A stretch of 16,789 bases of DNA, taken from the NCBI GenBank assembly GCA_001661515.1, contig LUVW01000037.1:1-16789 (forward strand), written 5' to 3'. The stretch's first letter is position 1, and each line of letters opens with the position of its first letter. The notes beneath the pieces were generated by a model, which was not told the origin of the DNA, ran no database searches, and saw nothing but the letters and a program-made list of their open reading frames with translations. Shown here one piece after another: positions 15,971-16,789 of this stretch. The position numbers and the translations under genes were made by a program. The stretch comes from Capniomyces stellatus (lineage: Eukaryota; Kickxellomycota; Harpellomycetes; Harpellales; Legeriomycetaceae).

Positions 15971-16577
15971 AAAAAATACACCTCCCCCAAGCTGTCTACA
16001 GCGGTGCTATATATTAATTCCAGCCTTAACGAAATTCCAACCAAGGCTTCAAGTTATTTGCAGATCCAAATTCTGAATCTCAAAAATAAACACAAGTCAT
16101 TGCTACCAAAGCAGCAGAGAGCACAAGAAAAACAGTATAGCAAAACTCGTGTATCCATATTGTCAATACCACGAGCATTTCTGGCGCAACGATGATTTGA
16201 GGCTTGTATTTTGATCTATACTCAATATCGATGTTGCTTTCACTTGATTTTGTTTTATAGTTTTCTTGAATATGTCACTTTTTTTTTAAAAGTAAACAAC
16301 GTTGTGCGATAAATTACTACCCCGACTCCCCCATTAGCTATATACCGCACTGTTGGTTCATTGGTAGTCCGAACTATATGCGCTTGATATTGATATTAGT
16401 GTTTGATGCTAGTTTTTGCGTCAGCGTGTATTCCAAAGCTGTAGGATGTCTAGACACAAAGCTGTGTTAAAAAGTAATGTACAAGTCCAGCTTGGTTTAT
16501 GCTATTCAAATAGGCAATTGAACGACCCGCAACTGGCATACCACTGAAGCCACTAAACCTGTGCTAAAAATATCCTG
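15971..16577. other. Intergenic region with an in-frame open stretch after the small membrane ORF
   Basis: After the TAA at 15968-15970 the same frame stays open for about 74 codons to a TGA at 16193-16195, without an ATG at its start. It is Lys/Gln/Ser-rich with no domain. The remainder (16196-16577) holds a T/A run at about 16279-16290 and no supported gene. Confidence 0.45.
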
Positions 16578-16677
16578 ATGCACTCGACAAAAAACAACGC
16601 ACAGCGTGTTTGTTGGTAGAGTAGCCAGGTGCACACTGCAAAGCGTGTTCATAGCGGTGTTGGTAATGACTCTTTAA

Positions 16678-16789
16678 AGCGCTGTGAATGAGCCAATAGC
16701 CATTGGCTCAGCGAATAGAGAGACTGAAATTGAATTTTACCAAATCGCGGATCTGGAATCTGTTTATCAGAGGATTGGTAAAGCAAATT
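16678..16789 (+). CDS. Possible 5'-incomplete exon running off the right edge
   Basis: A frame open from a TAA at 16675-16677 to the window end (37 codons) reads as ordinary protein, for example EIEFYQIADLESVYQRIGK, but has no ATG. It could be an internal exon. A mini-exon starting at ATG 16578 (12 codons) followed by a 64-nt interval GTAGAG...AAAG (16616-16679) would join it in frame, but that donor is not consensus. No family is recognised. Confidence 0.25.
16689..16710. promoter_or_regulatory. Perfect inverted repeat with two divergent CCAAT boxes
   Basis: Nine-base arms TGAGCCAAT and ATTGGCTCA flank a 4-nt AGCC loop. CCAAT is the core bound by the fungal HAP/CBF complex. It could be a paired binding site for a gene starting beyond the right edge or a strong small hairpin. 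It overlaps the possible exon above, and both readings cannot easily be primary. Confidence 0.4.

Noticed and set aside
16501..16560. tRNA-like A-box and B-box on the minus strand
   Set aside because: TGGCTTCAGTGG and GTTCAATTGCC are present, but they are only about 20 nt apart, leaving no room for an anticodon arm, and no acceptor stem pairs.
1..16789. CRISPR arrays, prokaryotic operons, telomere repeats, rRNA
   Set aside because: None was seen; gene style, spacing and proteins are eukaryotic.

Overview
The window looks like nuclear DNA of a fungus. It is AT-rich, gene-poor, full of A/T homopolymers and microsatellites, and carries single-copy eukaryotic housekeeping genes, including a CysRS with a fungal-looking basic C-terminal tail. 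CTG codons fall at conserved leucine positions in that CysRS (the FALWK and GHLHIEG segments), so the standard code is used and the CUG-Ser yeast clade is unlikely. I could not place the lineage further. Introns appear to exist: one gene has a well-formed donor, CTAAC branch site and TTAG acceptor.

Layout, left to right. A Cdc25-type dual-specificity phosphatase on the minus strand (545-1810) has an intact catalytic loop. An approximately 8 kb AT-rich stretch (1811-9898) follows with no recognisable intact gene. It holds a decayed Ty3/gypsy-like integrase fragment (8158-8415), an unrecognised 110-codon ORF (5068-5400), decamer and 19-bp tandem repeats, and palindromes with ATF/CREB-like sequences. 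Cytosolic-type cysteinyl-tRNA synthetase is on the plus strand (9899-12457), with a 70-residue basic N-terminal extension ahead of a second in-frame Met. Only 144 bp downstream, in convergent orientation, is a low-complexity Ser/Asn-rich protein of unknown function (12602-13615, or 12602-13906 if the proposed intron is used). The right 2.8 kb contains only small candidates: a possible three-exon 70-residue gene, a 48-residue tail-anchored-type ORF resembling Tom5 in layout, and an open frame leaving the right edge.

The three main genes do not form a pathway: one acts in cell-cycle control, one in translation, one is unknown. They share one striking feature. Each has a strong G-over-C excess on the coding strand in its 5' half that fades or reverses toward the 3' end, whichever strand the gene is on. 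At CysRS the excess starts about 1 kb before the ORF, which may mark where transcription begins. I did not find a convincing new biological system; the best leads are this skew, the possible dual-targeting start of CysRS, the hidden intron, and the small spliced-gene candidates.
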